Shown one piece after another: positions 28,009 to 37,264 of a stretch of 59,967 nt of DNA (positions within the stretch are counted from its first letter, which is position 1; every line of letters begins with the position of its first letter). Source of the stretch: a bacterium (lineage in GTDB: Bacteria > Myxococcota_A > Bradymonadia > REDH01); contig JAUICO010000011.1 of NCBI GenBank assembly GCA_030427825.1, positions 1 through 59,967 of the forward strand, written 5' to 3'. Below the pieces are notes generated by a model. It was given only the letters and a program-made list of their open reading frames with translations, was not told the DNA's origin and ran no database searches. Position numbers and translations under genes: made by a program.

Positions 28009-28884
28009 ATGACAAAGGACACGGGAATGTTAGATCAAACCGTGTTGCGGTTGGGCGATACCTCCATCACCGGAGCAAGTATTATCGCTGCCGCCCTGGT
28101 GTTCCTCGCCTGCATGGCGCTGTCCCTGTTGATTCGGCGAGCGATACGGATCGCTGCCAAAGACCGGGTCGATCCAAACAAGGGAACCCTCGGCGTCGTC
28201 ACGCGCATGATCCACTACTCCCTGGTGATCGTCGGCTTTGTTGCTGCGATGCAGACCCTGGGTATCAACCTGGGCGTGCTCTTCGGCGCCGGGGCCATCT
28301 TTGCGGTCGGCCTCGCCTTCGCGATGCAGAGCATCGCACAGAACTTTGTAGCCGGTGTAATCCTGCTCGCCGAGCGGGCAATAAAGCCCGGTGATATTCT
28401 GGCCGTTGATGGGAAGATTGTCGAAGTGCAGGACATGGGAATCCGAGCGACCATCGTCACGGCCACCAACGGCGAACGCCTCGTGGTTCCCAACTCTACG
28501 CTGATCCAGAACACCGTTACAAACTACACACTCAAAGACCCGATGTACCGCATCGATGTCATCGTCGGCGTGGGCTACGACGCTGACACGGACGCGGCGA
28601 AGGCTGTTCTGATGAGCGTGGTGGAGAATCTCGCAGCAGAGTGGAAATCGCCGAGGCCTCCGGAGGTCCTGATGACGGATTTCGCGGACAGCTCGATCGT
28701 CTACACCGTCTCTGTTTGGACCGGAAACCCATGGAATGTGCGTAGACAGCGCGCCGAGATGCGCGAGCATGTATGGAAGGCGCTCGGCGCGGCAGGCGTG
28801 GTCATTCCGTTCAAGCAGATCGATCTGCATGTGATCTCAACCCCAAAGGCAGACCCCGGGGCGGCCGCCGGCCTCAGCGGCTGA
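28009..28884 (+). CDS. mscS: Small-conductance mechanosensitive channel (MscS family)
   Basis: 291 residues from an ATG with GGAGGG at about 28000. Three hydrophobic segments (about 18-40, 63-85, 86-115); the pore helix contains GAGAIFAVGLAFAMQSIAQNFVAG, followed by the beta domain (PGDILAVDGKIVEVQDMG) and NSTLIQN. It opens under membrane tension to release solutes during osmotic downshock. The frame is open to 27961 but the upstream part is not MscS-like. Likely co-transcribed with corA. A 20-bp gap separates it from the convergent PDZ gene. Confidence 0.92.
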   Translation: MTKDTGMLDQTVLRLGDTSITGASIIAAALVFLACMALSLLIRRAIRIAAKDRVDPNKGTLGVVTRMIHYSLVIVGFVAAMQTLGINLGVLFGAGAIFAVGLAFAMQSIAQNFVAGVILLAERAIKPGDILAVDGKIVEVQDMGIRATIVTATNGERLVVPNSTLIQNTVTNYTLKDPMYRIDVIVGVGYDADTDAAKAVLMSVVENLAAEWKSPRPPEVLMTDFADSSIVYTVSVWTGNPWNVRRQRAEMREHVWKALGAAGVVIPFKQIDLHVISTPKADPGAAAGLSG

Positions 28885-28904
28885 GCGGCCCGATCCCCTG
28901 AGTC

Positions 28905-29819
28905 TCAGATTCCCCGCCCGGCGCGGTTCGATGGAACGCCGATTCCATTGCGCATGAAGTCGTCGAGCAGTTGTTGACCGCTGTCCTGCAGCTCGCCGAA
29001 CATGGGAATCAACTCGTTCTCAAACCACTGCTGCGCGTCGAACTCACCCTGCAGGAGAGGCGTATCGGCGAAAGCCTGCGCCGCCCGCACCACGAGAGAC
29101 TGAACGACCGCGCTCAACTCATCCGGCAGTGACTCAAGGTCGCCCATACGGAGGTTCCAGGTTTCGTCGCCGTGGCGAATCGTCACTCGGGATTCCGGGT
29201 CGTCAGGGTCGCCGACAACGTGCACCTGCCAGTCTTCTTCGATACCGTTTCGGAACGGGACAGCACGAGGTTCCCCGCGGTTCATGTTGTCATTAAGCAG
29301 AGCGTCAGACATCGAAAAGAGCTGACTCACGATCCGACTGTGGTCCGCGTTGGGATCCAGAACCGGCGCGAGCAATGCCTCAAACTCGGCCAGCAACCCT
29401 CCACCGAGCGGCCCGCTGTTTGCCGCGGAAGCCGGCGCTTCCGCGAGCACCGCAGGCAGTACTCGGCGGTGTCCCTCGTGGAGAACTGTAAGAGATATCT
29501 CGGCGCCCACGCCGGTCGTCGTGACAGACTGCGCGAGCTGCGCATAGCTGCGTAGCGGCACACCATCTATCTCCACGATTACGTCGTTCTCAGCGAAACC
29601 CGCGCGTGCCGCGGGGCTATTGGGTGCGACCCTCTCTACGACGAGCCCGACCCCGGGTTGAATGGGCAGGTGCTCCGAGAGCAGCGAAGGAACGGCGGCC
29701 ACTTCGACGCCGAGCCAGGCCCGGGCCCCGTCGATTGCGCTATCCTGCGCGTAGCCGATTCCGGTCGTGATCAGGCTGAGGCTGACCGTCAATACGATAC
29801 AGGGGAGTGCGTTCTTCAT
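28905..29819 (-). CDS. Secreted protein with one PDZ domain
   Basis: 304 residues with a signal peptide (hydrophobic about 7-22, ending GYAQ). The PDZ domain covers about residues 35-125 (WLGVEVAAVPSLL, GLVVERVAPNSPAARAGFAENDVIVEIDG). The remaining 180 residues are acidic and helical, without protease motifs. Probably a periplasmic binding or adaptor protein. Together with the double-PDZ lipoprotein at 10.6 kb, this window holds two protease-free PDZ proteins. Function unknown. Confidence 0.75.
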   Translation of the reverse strand: MKNALPCIVLTVSLSLITTGIGYAQDSAIDGARAWLGVEVAAVPSLLSEHLPIQPGVGLVVERVAPNSPAARAGFAENDVIVEIDGVPLRSYAQLAQSVTTTGVGAEISLTVLHEGHRRVLPAVLAEAPASAANSGPLGGGLLAEFEALLAPVLDPNADHSRIVSQLFSMSDALLNDNMNRGEPRAVPFRNGIEEDWQVHVVGDPDDPESRVTIRHGDETWNLRMGDLESLPDELSAVVQSLVVRAAQAFADTPLLQGEFDAQQWFENELIPMFGELQDSGQQLLDDFMRNGIGVPSNRAGRGI

Positions 29820-29944
29820 GGCTTCCTCGTCAGGTTGTAATGCCCGATGAAGGCGATGTTTGCCGCAGGCGGCCGATGTCGCGCCCCGGAGGACGCAATT
29901 GAGAGTAACGAACTGCGGGCCGTCGCTATTCCGTTCCGAGCCGA

Positions 29945-32389
29945 CTAGAAGTCCACGGCCGGTCGGACCCTGGGCTTCTCGAACGCGCGTTGGCGGCTCC
30001 CGTCTTCAAACACGCGATAGGGAACCCACACAAACCCCACGAAACGGACGCGGCAATCACGTTTCAGGGGCTTCACCTGTTTGGTTGTCAGCGTGAGGCC
30101 TGTCGGATCGAATTCGGTCTCAAGCTCCTGCAACTCGCTGCGTAGCTCGGCTTCGAGTTCGTCCAACTCCTGCTGAAGCTGAAGCACCTTGTCTTCTGCT
30201 CTCCGAGTGTCGGCGTGCGCACGCCGTACTCGTTCAGCGCGCCTGAAAGCAGATCCCGCAGAACGCCGACGTCCCCGTCGTCGGCCCCCACCCAGGAAGG
30301 AGCCGAGGATGCTCTCGCCGATGTCGATCATCGTCGCCGCCTGTTCACCACGAGCGTCGCTGCGCTCTTGTTCGACGCGCTGTTCGGCATCGAATATCTG
30401 CGACTCTTTGCGCTGCATGCGAGCGCCGAAACGCTCGCGCAACTTGTCGACCGCTTCGTCGCGCTTCTCACGGAGCATCAAACCGAGGCGCGCTCGAAAC
30501 GCGCCCTCGGACTCGCCCACCTCAGACACCAGCTTAGGCGATCGGCAGCGGAACAGGGTGATCCGCTCACTTTCATACAGGTGGCTCGTCAGGTCCCGTT
30601 CCCACGACCTCCAGTTACCCGCGTCGACCATCGGCGGAGGAGGCGCGACAAACTCAGCGTTGTCGACAGGCCTCGCCTCAAGAACGCTCTCATCAAAAGG
30701 CGCGCTGTGTGTGTTTTCCCAGTTCAACGGAACCGGACCGTCCTGCGCCACCGTGATCCTCGAGAATGTACGCTCCAGGCTCACCGGCGGTGACTCATCT
30801 TCAAAGTGAACAGCGCCGGTGCCGAGCACCATCGGTCGGTACACGATTCTCCCGTCGCTGCGCCCATCCACCACCGGAACGAAATACTCGTCAATGCCGG
30901 GCGGAATCACCGGTCGCGCGTCAAGGTCGCCGACGACAGAGGCTACTCGAGCCGCACGCGATGTGTGTTCGCCGGCGGGACCGGTGAGCTGCTTGATTTG
31001 CGACCGCGTCAGTGGCCCCCGCAGGTAGGACATGGCCCACCGTGTCTCGAAGAGCTCGGGAGCGCCTTCGTGGATGTTGTGTAGGATAAAGCGCCGCTTA
31101 CCAAGGCCGCTGATCATTCGGTCCAGCTGCGCCCGTGGGATCGCAGCGCCGCCTGCATCCATGGCAGAATCGAGACCGTCCAGCAGGCGCAGCTTGTCGC
31201 GCTCCGTCTGCAGGCGCCCGACAAACCAGGTGCCGGCGTTGGACAGCGCTTTATAGTCGATGTCCGCGGGGTTCTGTGTGGCGAGCACGAGTCCGACCCC
31301 AAATGCGCGTGCCTGCTTGAGCAGTGTCAGCAGCGGCTGCTTCGACGCCGGGTTCGCCACCGGCGGCAGGTAGCCGTAGATCTCGTCCATGTACGCCAGG
31401 GCGCGCAGACTGCTGGTGCCGGGCTGGGCGCGCATCCAGGAGATCAACTCACTGAAGAGCAACGTCACAAAGAACATGCGCTCGGCGTCGCTGAGGTGCG
31501 AGATCGAGAGCACGGCGCAGCGTGGTTTGCCCTCGGGGGTGTAGAGAAGCGCGCCGATATCGAGGGGTTCGCCTTCGAGCCACGCGGCAAACCCGGGTGA
31601 GGCGACGACACCGTTGATGGCCATCGCCAGCGCAAATCGCTCGGTCTCCGGAAAGAAGGATTCAAGATCGAGGACGCCGACGCGCTCGAAGTCCGGGTCC
31701 TGCACCGCCTGGATGATCTCGGCGATATCGAGGTCCTCGCCTGCGGACCATGCGCGGGTCAGAATCGTCGACAGCAGGATGTGTTCTCGGCTGCGTATGG
31801 GGTCCGCGTCGATCCCGACAAGCGCGAGGAGCCCGGTAACCGTGGCCGCCACGCTCTGCTGAAACAGGTCGCGGTCCGCGCGCAACGCCTCGCCCGGGGC
31901 GTTGAAGGATTGCAGCAGCGAGATCGGCGTGCCTGCGTTGCTTCCGGGCGTATAGATGGTGAAGTCTGCGGCGTCCTTCAGGCGCTGGATTCGGGCGCCG
32001 TCTTCGCCCCATTTCGCCAGTCCGGACTTCCAGAGAGTGGCGGTACCGGCGGCGTGTTCAGCGACCGGGATTCCCTTGCGAGAGGCGTCTTCGGGATTGA
32101 TCCAGGGTTCGAAGGAGTCGGCGTCGAGCTCGGGAAATGTGAGCAGCAGGTTGCCCATGTCTCCCTTGGGATCGACTACGAGGGCGGGAACTCCGTCGAT
32201 GAGCGCCTCTTCGAGGAGCACGACGCCGAGGCCGGTCTTGCCGCTGCCGGTCATACCCACGCATACGGCGTGTGTGCATAGATCACGCGAGTCGTAGAGG
32301 GTCAGCTCCCCGCTGCGTTCGCCGGTGTTCGGATCGAGGTCAGCGCCGAGGTAAAGGGCGCCGAGCTTTTCGAAGTTTTGAGGTGTCAC
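29945..32389 (-). CDS. HerA/FtsK-like ATPase with C-terminal coiled coil
   Basis: 814 residues. Walker A is GMTGSGKT (45-52), Walker B AYMDE (332-336), and a sensor-like ATQNP follows, as in HerA/VirD4-type hexameric motor ATPases (DUF87). The N-terminal region is short. After about residue 560 comes a long Glu/Arg-rich coiled coil (AEQRVEQERSD, RRAEDKVLQLQQELDELEAELRSELQELE) that ends close to the C-terminus. HerA normally pairs with the NurA nuclease, but no NurA-like gene is adjacent. Could be a DNA motor or a defence-type ATPase. 125 bp upstream of the PDZ gene in the same direction. Confidence 0.75.
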   Translation of the reverse strand: MTPQNFEKLGALYLGADLDPNTGERSGELTLYDSRDLCTHAVCVGMTGSGKTGLGVVLLEEALIDGVPALVVDPKGDMGNLLLTFPELDADSFEPWINPEDASRKGIPVAEHAAGTATLWKSGLAKWGEDGARIQRLKDAADFTIYTPGSNAGTPISLLQSFNAPGEALRADRDLFQQSVAATVTGLLALVGIDADPIRSREHILLSTILTRAWSAGEDLDIAEIIQAVQDPDFERVGVLDLESFFPETERFALAMAINGVVASPGFAAWLEGEPLDIGALLYTPEGKPRCAVLSISHLSDAERMFFVTLLFSELISWMRAQPGTSSLRALAYMDEIYGYLPPVANPASKQPLLTLLKQARAFGVGLVLATQNPADIDYKALSNAGTWFVGRLQTERDKLRLLDGLDSAMDAGGAAIPRAQLDRMISGLGKRRFILHNIHEGAPELFETRWAMSYLRGPLTRSQIKQLTGPAGEHTSRAARVASVVGDLDARPVIPPGIDEYFVPVVDGRSDGRIVYRPMVLGTGAVHFEDESPPVSLERTFSRITVAQDGPVPLNWENTHSAPFDESVLEARPVDNAEFVAPPPPMVDAGNWRSWERDLTSHLYESERITLFRCRSPKLVSEVGESEGAFRARLGLMLREKRDEAVDKLRERFGARMQRKESQIFDAEQRVEQERSDARGEQAATMIDIGESILGSFLGGGRRRGRRRSAGSAFRRAERVRRAHADTRRAEDKVLQLQQELDELEAELRSELQELETEFDPTGLTLTTKQVKPLKRDCRVRFVGFVWVPYRVFEDGSRQRAFEKPRVRPAVDF

Positions 32390-32460
32390 TCGTCGTGCCT
32401 ACCGTGCTGTCAGTGAGCGCGGTGTTTGGGTTCTCGCTGTGCGAGAACCGCCACGGGCAC

Positions 32461-33969
32461 TCAGAAGTGGAACAGGAAGTTGGTGTTCGCGACCAGGATA
32501 TTCTGGTTGTAGACACCGGTGGAGTCGGGCTGACGACTGGGCGGATCGAAGGAGAAGTACGAGTCCGAGTCGCTGTTGTCGCGCTCGAAGTACAAGATCT
32601 CAGAGATCGTGAGCCCGAAGTCGAGCCAGTCGGTGAGCCCGACGACGGCGCCCAGCTCGAAGATCATCTTCGGCATGTCGAAGAGTGCGGGGTCCAGGGT
32701 GTGGTCGGGCACGGAGTTGCTGTCGAATCCGACGCCGAGGTTCAGCTCAAGGCGGTCGCTGAAGTAGTAGGATCCGCCGACCTTGATCGACCAGCCCACG
32801 TTCCACTCGCGGATGAAGTTCTGAAGAACAGCCGAACGGTCCGGGTTGTCCGGGTTGGCGTGACCGCCGTTCTCCTCGAACTGGCAGAGGTCGTAGGGGA
32901 CGCTGCCGCCGGAGGGGTTCTGATTGACCAGACACTGGTTGTCCAACTTATTCCAGGTCAGGATATTGCCGCTGAGTCGCAGCTCCATCTTCGGTACCTC
33001 AATCTCGATCATTTCGACCTCGCCGTGGTCATTGGTGACGTGCGTGGTGCCCGGTTTCACGAAGCGATAAGCGAGTCCCCAGTTCACGAGGTGTGGCATC
33101 GACTGGTAGAAGTATACATCGGTGATGGCGCGCTGCTCGTCGATGGCGAGCAGGTTGGAGAGCTCGCCTTCGAACTCGATGTCGCGACCGAAGTTGGGCG
33201 CGCTCTGCCAGCCGAGTCCGACGGAGAAGCGGTCGTTGGTCGTGGACCAGAGAAAGCCGAGCCCGATTCCGAAATCCATCGACGAGACATCGGCCCATGA
33301 GCGGCCTTCCTTGAGGCTGCCGTCTGTGTCGAAGAGGTCGTCGGTGCCGTCGCCGTTGCGAGCGCGCAGAGTGCTGATTTCGCTGAGGTAGGTGTTGAAC
33401 GAAAGTCCGAGCGAGAGGTTGCTGGACTCGATGTGGTAGCCGGCGCCGAGTCCGAGACCGATGGTGCGAATGGTGCCATCGATGGTGTGCCACCGCTGTG
33501 GGCCATCAACGGCCCCTGCGGGTGCGCCGTCAACGGCATCGACCTGGCTCCACACTGCCTGTCCGCCGAAGGGCACGAAGAATCCGGCGGCTACGCTGAA
33601 GGGCGCGCCGGTGCCGAAGTCCGACGCCACAAAGAGAGCGGGGGAGTAGATGAAGTTGGACACGCTGCCTTCGCCGGTATTCGCGGCGATCGAGGTATCA
33701 TCGTCGTTCGGGCTGACCGCACTCTCGGCCCGATTGAAGGTCGCGCTGCGGTAGATCCAGGAGACGTCGAGATGGATCTGGGTACCCTGCAGGCGTCCGA
33801 TGGCGCCCGGGTTGTAGTAGAGCGAGGTCGGATGCACCGATGTGGGAGCGCTGGCTGCACCGCCGAAACGGGCCGCGTAGTAGCCGCTGGCTGAGGCGGT
33901 GCCCGCAAAGAAGAGCACCAGCGTGGCGCACATCGCAACCGTTGAGACTGCTTTCGCAAATCGTGTCAT
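32461..33969 (-). CDS. FadL/OMPP1-family outer-membrane transporter
   Basis: 502 residues. Signal peptide (about 1-26, cleavage near ASASG), then the OMPP1 N-terminal motif (GYYAARFGGAASA, SLYYNPGAIGRLQGTQIHLD) and alternating strands of a large beta-barrel, ending with an aromatic residue (FLFHF), as outer-membrane barrels do. It should import hydrophobic compounds such as fatty acids. The start at 33969 has AAGGTGGGG upstream; the longer in-frame extension lacks signal character. 70 bp after the HerA-like gene in the same direction. Confidence 0.88.
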   Translation of the reverse strand: MTRFAKAVSTVAMCATLVLFFAGTASASGYYAARFGGAASAPTSVHPTSLYYNPGAIGRLQGTQIHLDVSWIYRSATFNRAESAVSPNDDDTSIAANTGEGSVSNFIYSPALFVASDFGTGAPFSVAAGFFVPFGGQAVWSQVDAVDGAPAGAVDGPQRWHTIDGTIRTIGLGLGAGYHIESSNLSLGLSFNTYLSEISTLRARNGDGTDDLFDTDGSLKEGRSWADVSSMDFGIGLGFLWSTTNDRFSVGLGWQSAPNFGRDIEFEGELSNLLAIDEQRAITDVYFYQSMPHLVNWGLAYRFVKPGTTHVTNDHGEVEMIEIEVPKMELRLSGNILTWNKLDNQCLVNQNPSGGSVPYDLCQFEENGGHANPDNPDRSAVLQNFIREWNVGWSIKVGGSYYFSDRLELNLGVGFDSNSVPDHTLDPALFDMPKMIFELGAVVGLTDWLDFGLTISEILYFERDNSDSDSYFSFDPPSRQPDSTGVYNQNILVANTNFLFHF

Positions 33970-34288
33970 TGTCCCCACCTTCTTTGAGTGAACCGTGGCT
34001 GTGAGCGTTGCACAGCTGTGAGCGAACCGGGCCCGCGTGTACGCTGTGCAGTGGGTCGGAGTCCCTTGACTCTCCCTACCTCTCCCTGCACAGTTGCGAG
34101 CGCGGCTACCATTTCGCCTGCGACCCGAATCGTCAAGGGACACGCCATTTCGCCCGCAGGCACCACGTCGGTAATCAGCGCCTGCCATCAGTGCACTGAA
34201 ACGCAGGAATGTCGTAGATGAACGCCGCCACCAACCAATCCGACCGATGACCCGATCTGGGAAAATGACAATGACCTGGGGAACTACG
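33970..34288. promoter_or_regulatory. 319-bp divergent control region with nested short repeats
   Basis: Between the FadL-like (-) and lipoprotein (+) genes. GTCCCTTGAC (34061-34070) is repeated inverted as GTCAAGGGAC (34132-34141). GCACAGYTGYGAGCG occurs at 34010-34024 and 34088-34102, GCTGTGAGCG at 33998-34007 and 34015-34024, and CCATTTCGCCYGC at 34109-34121 and 34145-34157. Such dense small repeats could be operator sites; no known consensus fits, and no coding frame is supported. Confidence 0.5.
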
Positions 34289-34915
34289 ATGACTCGAACC
34301 GCACGGATTCTCGCAACAGCGCTTGTTGTTTCGATGTTTGCTTCACTCACAGGCTGTGAATCGCCGGATCCCGACGGGCGAATGGATGAGTTCCACGACG
34401 CCACCGACGAGCTGCGTGGCCAGGTTGAGGTCGAAGAATGCACCGGTGAGCAGGTTGCGTTCGCAGGCAGCTACTTCCTCGGGGTTAAGACCGTACTCAA
34501 CTCCGCTGTGCCCATCATGTTCGACGTGACCGTGACCGGCGATGAGTCCGAGTTCGACATCTCGTTCCAAACACTGCGCACGGACGAAGACATCGATGGG
34601 AACGCGCGCGATAACGCTCGCACGCCCGTCGGCGATCCGCTGGTCGCCACCGGCGTCACGCTGGAGTCCGACGGCACCTTCACTTTTGACTTCACCAACA
34701 TCGTCGTTCCCGGCGAAGGCAACCCGATCTCCGGTGGCGACATCTCGGCCACGCTGACCATCACGGCTACGGTATGCGGCAACGACAGCTTCTGCGGCAC
34801 CGCAAACGTTGAGGCCTTCGCGCCCACCGCCGGCACCTTCAACGGCACCTTCGGCGGCATCCTCACAGACGATTTCACCGGTACTGCACCGGCAAACTGC
34901 GACGAGGTCCTCTAA
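34289..34915 (+). CDS. Lipoprotein of unknown function
   Basis: 208 residues from the ATG at 34289 (GGGGA upstream). Lipobox LTGC (Cys22-23 region), then an acidic N-terminal helix (GRMDEFHDATDELRG) and a beta-rich domain with two Cys pairs (CTGEQ and CGNDSFCGT). The final residues are CDEVL. An earlier in-frame ATG (34247) has a poorer context. The protein is divergent from the FadL-like gene and shares its control region, so the two may respond to the same signal. No family recognised. Confidence 0.68.
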   Translation: MTRTARILATALVVSMFASLTGCESPDPDGRMDEFHDATDELRGQVEVEECTGEQVAFAGSYFLGVKTVLNSAVPIMFDVTVTGDESEFDISFQTLRTDEDIDGNARDNARTPVGDPLVATGVTLESDGTFTFDFTNIVVPGEGNPISGGDISATLTITATVCGNDSFCGTANVEAFAPTAGTFNGTFGGILTDDFTGTAPANCDEVL

Positions 34916-34941
34916 GGGACTCGTCGAACCTGTCGTCGCTG

Positions 34942-36984
34942 TCAGGGCGTTCCGGGAAGCCCCGGCACCTGCAGCGGCAGCTCGGACATGGCGCCCTGCA
35001 TGCCAAAGGTGAGCACGCTGCCCGCCATCAGGCCGATCCAGGTCGTCGCCATCTCTCCGTAGATGCCGAAGGTGACGTCGATACGCCGGTCACCGGCAGC
35101 CGAGACCCGCACCTGGCGGCTCACCAGGTCAACCAGCTCAGTTACGATCAACTCGGTAGAGCTCCCCGCGATGGCGGTGCGGCCGCGGGTGATTCCGCGC
35201 GTGATCACGTCTCGCAGCTGCGCCTGCAAACGCTCTGCAAGCTCAGGGGCTGCGGACGGAACCAGTATGTGCAGACGCAGCTCCATTCGATCAGTAAGCG
35301 AGGCGGCGACGGTCTCGGCGCGATGCATCGTCAGACCAAAGGGTGTCGTTGGATCGATTCCATCCGAGACTCCCGCCACCAGAAAGTGCGGCGCGACCGC
35401 GACGACAGCGCTGTCGTCCGGCAGCCGTTCGGTAGCGATAATCCAGGGGTGGTCTTCGGTCGGTGGCAGGTCAAAACGAGAGACGAGATCACCGGTCCAA
35501 ACAGTGTGGCCGATGTTTGGGCGGTTCGCCCGTTGCGTACCCGGCATCACCGGCAGAATCTCGGCGGCGCCCTCGGGCACCACAAACATGCTGTCGCGCC
35601 GGTCTCGGCCGAGGACGTGCTCCGTGTAATAGAGGGCGTTTGCGTGTTCGTCGCTGAGGGAGCGCATGCCGAAAGGCTGCGCGCCCAGCGCTGTGATCAC
35701 ATCCCCCGGCAGCATCGCGTAGGGCAGGATGCCGAAGGCCGTGGGCAACTGCGCGCGAAGAATGGCGTCCAGGTCAGCGATGACGAGAACACCCACTGAT
35801 GCGTCGCGGGTTCCCACCCGAGCGAGGTGGCCGGCGATGTCCGGATCGCTGCCCGGAATCCGCAGACAGCCCTCGGCCACCTCGATGTTTGTATTCTCAA
35901 ACAGGGGCGCCGAGTCCGGAATCTCGGCCGGCTCTGCCAGGGCAGACAGCAGCTGCGCGCCGAGCATCATGTTGCGAAGGCCGCCGCCACAGGTCGGGCT
36001 CAGCAGGCGAATCGTCGTAAGGTCCTCACCGCGGTCCACCCGCAGCCGGCTCCACGCCGTGTTCAATACAAGCTCCGCGTAGCGTCTGAGGCCGGCGCGG
36101 CTCTCGTCGCTGCCGAAGGCGTCGTCGATGCTCTGCAGACTCTGCTGCTGAGCCCACCCAAGCCGCCGACGCAGCGCGGTGTCGTCCTCAAGGTCGGCGA
36201 CGGTAAGGGCTCCGCCGTCCGCCGAGAAAGCAGCGCCGAGCCGTGTCACGCCAAGCGCGGCGATAGGGGCACCACGTTCGGTGCGGGCCGCCAGCGCAGC
36301 GGGTCGTAGGGAGATCAGGGTGAAGAGAGAATCCGAGGGCAGCTGCGCCCACCCGGCGCTCCAGTTCGCCGCAGGGTCCAGGCGTTCCCCGCTCCCAACG
36401 GCTCGCGTGTACCCGGCGCCGTTGCCCAGGAGCAGCAGGTCGCCACGTCGAGCCATTAGGAGCTCACCTTCGTTGGTAGCCACCGGTTCTGCGCCATCGG
36501 CTGGAGGCGTGTCGAGCAGCTCGACGCCCGTCACCAGCAATCGCGATTCTTCGTCGTCGAAAGCGACGACCGCCACCGAGTCGACCCGATCAAGGCGCAT
36601 CGCCTGTCCGAGGGTACCCGCGATCGCGTCGGTGGCGCCGAGCTCGCGAAGTCGCGTCGGTAGCGCCTCGGCGAGCTCGCCGTCGCCCACCAGTGCGCGA
36701 TAGGTGCCACGCAGGGCGGCGACATCAACAAGCACGACGGCTGCGGCATCCGCGGGGATTCCGGCCAACAGGGAGTCCGGACGTGTGGCCGGGACGCGTA
36801 CGAAACCCTCAGGACCACGCACAGGCAGGCCCCGCTCGGCCACCGGCGCGGCTTCTATCGCCGGCTCCGCTGCTTCGTTGGCGGGCGTTCCGGAGTCCTT
36901 CGTCGAGCACGCGCCCGCGGACACGAAAACAGTGAGCACGAACAGGATGTGGCGGAATGAGCGGTACGGTCGCGGCAGGTTCAT
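34942..36984 (-). CDS. Large lipoprotein of unknown function
   Basis: 680 residues from the ATG at 36984 (GGAGAG upstream). The N-terminus (FVLTVFVSAGACSTKD) fits a lipoprotein signal with Cys26, then an Ala/Glu/Pro linker and a pattern LAGIPADAAAVVLVDVAAL typical of DUF3352-like periplasmic proteins (a weak similarity). Two Cys (CGGG and EGCLR) may form a disulphide. A Gly-rich hydrophobic end (WIGLMAGSVLTFGMQGAM) might contact the membrane. It converges on the small lipoprotein gene with a 26-bp gap. Function unknown. Confidence 0.65.
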   Translation of the reverse strand: MNLPRPYRSFRHILFVLTVFVSAGACSTKDSGTPANEAAEPAIEAAPVAERGLPVRGPEGFVRVPATRPDSLLAGIPADAAAVVLVDVAALRGTYRALVGDGELAEALPTRLRELGATDAIAGTLGQAMRLDRVDSVAVVAFDDEESRLLVTGVELLDTPPADGAEPVATNEGELLMARRGDLLLLGNGAGYTRAVGSGERLDPAANWSAGWAQLPSDSLFTLISLRPAALAARTERGAPIAALGVTRLGAAFSADGGALTVADLEDDTALRRRLGWAQQQSLQSIDDAFGSDESRAGLRRYAELVLNTAWSRLRVDRGEDLTTIRLLSPTCGGGLRNMMLGAQLLSALAEPAEIPDSAPLFENTNIEVAEGCLRIPGSDPDIAGHLARVGTRDASVGVLVIADLDAILRAQLPTAFGILPYAMLPGDVITALGAQPFGMRSLSDEHANALYYTEHVLGRDRRDSMFVVPEGAAEILPVMPGTQRANRPNIGHTVWTGDLVSRFDLPPTEDHPWIIATERLPDDSAVVAVAPHFLVAGVSDGIDPTTPFGLTMHRAETVAASLTDRMELRLHILVPSAAPELAERLQAQLRDVITRGITRGRTAIAGSSTELIVTELVDLVSRQVRVSAAGDRRIDVTFGIYGEMATTWIGLMAGSVLTFGMQGAMSELPLQVPGLPGTP

Positions 36985-37264
36985 CGACTCTCCGGGTCTG
37001 CGGACTCCCCCATGCCTGAAATCGCTGCCCTGCGCCAACCATCGATGCGCTACCTCCATCCGGCTCCGCACCGCCACGCCTCCGGTGAGGCCTCTGATCC
37101 GCCGACAAACCGAGGCTGAGGGCCGATCTTCGACGTGCAGAGAGCGGCCGGCCCTGCCCGGGCTTTGTGCCGCGGCCGCTCACCTGTTCCATTGTCTGGT
37201 GATGCGTTAGGGAGGCGAGACCTGAATCCAGCGATCCCGTTCCTCCTGTACCCGACGCGAGCCC

